A stretch of DNA of 5,788 nt from Candidatus Vogelbacteria bacterium CG10_big_fil_rev_8_21_14_0_10_51_16. GTDB taxonomy: Bacteria; Patescibacteriota; Minisyncoccia; Phycocordibacterales; JACRKE01. The stretch spans positions 21,712 through 27,499 of the forward strand of contig PCYI01000025.1 in NCBI GenBank assembly GCA_002774795.1. Reading direction: 5' to 3'. Below are positions 4,654 to 5,788 of the stretch, piece by piece. Within the stretch, counting starts at the first letter, position 1. Every line of letters begins with the position of its first letter. Both the position numbers and the translations under genes were made by a program. The notes under the pieces are model-generated. The model saw nothing but the letters and a program-made list of their open reading frames with translations. It ran no database searches and had not been told where the DNA came from.

Positions 4654-4766
4654 CGCTCTCTTCCCTTCGGCATCTCTCGCCACTTCCCCGTGAGGCCGAA
4701 CCCATCCTCCTCGATCTCGAAGATTGCGGCACCGACCCAGATCTGGGTCCACATTGCCTCCTTCAT
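4650..4766 (-). CDS. 38-aa microprotein, operon member
   Basis: The ATG at 4766 follows a GAGG ribosome binding site (4774-4777) and lies 16 bp after the stop of the exported 259-residue protein. Its TGA overlaps the next start by the ATGA arrangement. The product reads MKEAMWTQIWVGAAIFEIEE and then a basic C-terminus (GKWREMPKGRER). The first half is amphipathic to hydrophobic with two Trp, too short and charged for a confident membrane helix. The function is unknown. A role as a small accessory subunit, or mainly as a coupling leader for the 80-residue gene, is possible. An alternative start at 4832 would overlap the upstream gene heavily. Confidence 0.6.
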   Translation of the reverse strand: MKEAMWTQIWVGAAIFEIEEDGFGLTGKWREMPKGRER

Positions 4767-4782
4767 GCTCACACCTCTCTCC

Positions 4783-5562
4783 TCATCGCCCCAGCACGAC
4801 GTGCTGAGTGTAGTATTGATGCCAGTCCGCATAGGGGTTCTTGTGGCGGGAGAGGGTGGGGAACATTGTCCCCGCCAGAGCCCGCCGATTCTCGAGCCCC
4901 TTCCAGTTGAGGACTCCCGTCATGGCGGGGTCGCCGACCCAGACCGTGGCGGTTTGAACCGGTGTCGAGCCGACACTCGCGAGCCGAAGCTCGTAAGCCG
5001 GGCCGAAAGGGTCCTTCCCTTCCCATGGGGTTTCGCCGACTTCGAGAATGAGCCACGAGGGCTCGGTAACCGGGCCCGCGACCATCGGAATCCGCGGAGC
5101 GCGCCAGACGGGCTCGCTTGCGAGGCGGATGTGGGAGTGACCGACATCGTCGGCCATGTTGATGTAGTCGAGCGTCACCTCGTCACCTGGGCGATAGTTG
5201 AACCGCGCGACTCCGAGAGCGTGTAGAGCCTCGACTCTGGCTCCGGGCCTGAGCGCCGCTTTCGGCACTTCGACGACGAGCCGCACAAATGGCGACCCGC
5301 CGATATGCTGGACCTTCTTCACCACCACTCGCCCATTGGGCTGGGTGGGGCCGCTCCCGGCATAGACCCTACCTGCCTCGTCCTTGATGTCGAGGCCGGC
5401 CACTGTCTGGTTGCCGATATCAGCGCTCCGTGAACGCTCCGCCACAAGCGATTCCTTGGAATTGAAACTCACAACGCCAAGAATCGCCGCTAGCACAATC
5501 ACCACAACCGCACTCATGACCAGACACAGATCGGCGAACTTGTTCTCGCTCGAAACACCCAT
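4783..5562 (-). CDS. Membrane-anchored exported protein of unknown function, 259 aa
   Basis: The ATG at 5562 is preceded by GGAGG (5571-5575) at 8 nt, and the gene ends in TGA. A single hydrophobic helix at about residues 11-33 (DLCLVMSAVVVIVLAAILGV) follows a short N-terminus and has no lipobox, so it is either an uncleaved anchor or a signal peptide. The remaining 220 residues look like a secreted beta-rich protein, with alternating hydrophobic runs such as RLVVEVP, GDEVTLDYI and SWLILEVGETPW, and many Pro, Gly and Trp. I recognise no catalytic motif or named family. It is the first gene of the operon, after a good promoter. A cell-surface or envelope role is inferred from topology only. 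A 287-residue plus-strand frame lying partly opposite this gene and over the small genes is its shadow. Confidence 0.82.
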   Translation of the reverse strand: MGVSSENKFADLCLVMSAVVVIVLAAILGVVSFNSKESLVAERSRSADIGNQTVAGLDIKDEAGRVYAGSGPTQPNGRVVVKKVQHIGGSPFVRLVVEVPKAALRPGARVEALHALGVARFNYRPGDEVTLDYINMADDVGHSHIRLASEPVWRAPRIPMVAGPVTEPSWLILEVGETPWEGKDPFGPAYELRLASVGSTPVQTATVWVGDPAMTGVLNWKGLENRRALAGTMFPTLSRHKNPYADWHQYYTQHVVLGR

Positions 5563-5606
5563 GACTAAAACCTCCAGTCCTATTACATTACAAGTTCCTA
5601 TTTGTC

Positions 5607-5621
5607 CCGGCGAAATGCCGG
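5607..5621 (-). other. Small hairpin in the operon leader
   Basis: CCGGC (5607-5611) pairs with GCCGG (5617-5621) around a 5-nt loop, in the roughly 65-nt leader between the predicted transcription start (about 5628) and the ribosome binding site (5571-5575). It is near the 5' end of the mRNA, so it may stabilise the transcript; no riboswitch family is recognisable. Confidence 0.4.
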
Positions 5622-5634
5622 TGACTCTATATGT

Positions 5635-5664
5635 ATTCTACTATATAAATGTGGTATTAGTCAA
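5635..5664 (-). promoter_or_regulatory. Promoter of the four-gene minus-strand operon
   Basis: On the minus strand, TTGACT (5659-5664, 5 of 6 matches) and TAGAAT (5635-5640, 5 of 6 matches) are separated by 18 bp in a locally AT-rich stretch. Transcription would start near 5628, giving a leader of about 65 nt before the ATG at 5562. This is the best sigma70-type promoter in the window by combined match. Confidence 0.68.
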
Positions 5665-5701
5665 TAGCTCACGGAGTAACTGCTCACAACCCTGAGTAAG
5701 T

Positions 5702-5769
5702 GTCTTTGCCACCGCCTTTGGCGGGGTCCCGCCTTCGGACGGGACCCCGCCAAAGGCGGTGGCAAAGAC
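5702..5769. repeat. Perfect 30-bp-stem hairpin with UUCG-type tetraloop
   Basis: Bases 5702-5731 are the exact reverse complement of 5740-5769. The 8-nt loop CCTTCGGA can close further as C(TTCG)G, the exceptionally stable UUCG tetraloop, on the plus strand. Each arm also contains a smaller palindrome, CCGCC TTT GGCGG. No T-run follows on either strand, so it is not a standard intrinsic terminator. It sits just upstream of the operon promoter. It may be a dispersed palindromic element, a boundary terminator or a folded RNA. Confidence 0.9.
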
Positions 5770-5788
5770 GGAGCGAGATATGTTGTGC

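Noticed and set aside
4363..5226. 287-residue plus-strand open frame
   Set aside because: It lies opposite three coherent minus-strand genes with ribosome binding sites, and its translation is Pro/Arg/His-rich without domain character. It is an antisense shadow of high-GC coding DNA.
1..5788. tRNA, rRNA or known riboswitch
   Set aside because: No cloverleaf with a T-arm GTTCRANYC motif, no rRNA signature and no recognised aptamer core was seen when reading both strands by eye.

Overview
The window looks like a bacterial chromosome segment of roughly 55-60% GC. It has strong Shine-Dalgarno starts and ordinary TAA/TAG/TGA stops. Several tiny or unrecognised membrane proteins sit beside a stand-alone winged-helix plus Cas2-like (PaaX-type) protein. 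That combination is common in Candidate Phyla Radiation (Patescibacteria/Parcubacteria-like) genomes. The assignment is inference: no ribosomal or universal marker gene is present, and use of TGA as a stop argues against the lineages that read TGA as glycine.

Layout. Positions 1-313 (minus) hold the 5' part of an unrecognised two-helix membrane protein that runs off the window. After a 282-bp divergent spacer, 596-1651 (plus) encodes a 351-residue polytopic membrane protein, followed by two hairpins, the second with a T-run. Positions 1796-3398 form a repeat-rich island. Three copies of a 36-bp imperfect palindrome (1796-1831, 2693-2728, and 3363-3398 in inverted orientation) delimit a histidine-phosphatase gene (2135-2686) and a PaaX/Cas2-like gene (2758-3354). 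The first copy is joined to a roughly 210-bp G/C-run-rich MITE-like inverted-repeat element, followed by an orphan C-terminal coding fragment ending at 2127. From 3399 to 3663 there are several hairpins and no gene.

Positions 3664-5562 (minus) look like one operon of four genes: a membrane-anchored 259-residue exported protein, a 38-residue microprotein, an 80-residue protein whose start overlaps the microprotein's stop as ATGA, and a 217-residue membrane protein. A good promoter (TTGACT, 18 bp, TAGAAT) lies upstream, and a terminator with a GAAA tetraloop lies downstream. The right edge carries a perfect 30-bp-stem hairpin with a UUCG-type tetraloop (5702-5769).

The most interesting part is the 2693-3398 unit. 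Two 36-bp palindromes, identical but inverted, bracket exactly one gene, and its product combines a DNA-binding fold with a Cas2-like fold. The right arm of the left palindrome supplies the probable -35 box, and a perfect TATAAT follows, so the mRNA is probably leaderless. This could be a small mobile unit, a self-regulating operator/terminator unit, or a REP-like dispersed repeat that happens to flank the gene. The sequence alone does not decide between these.
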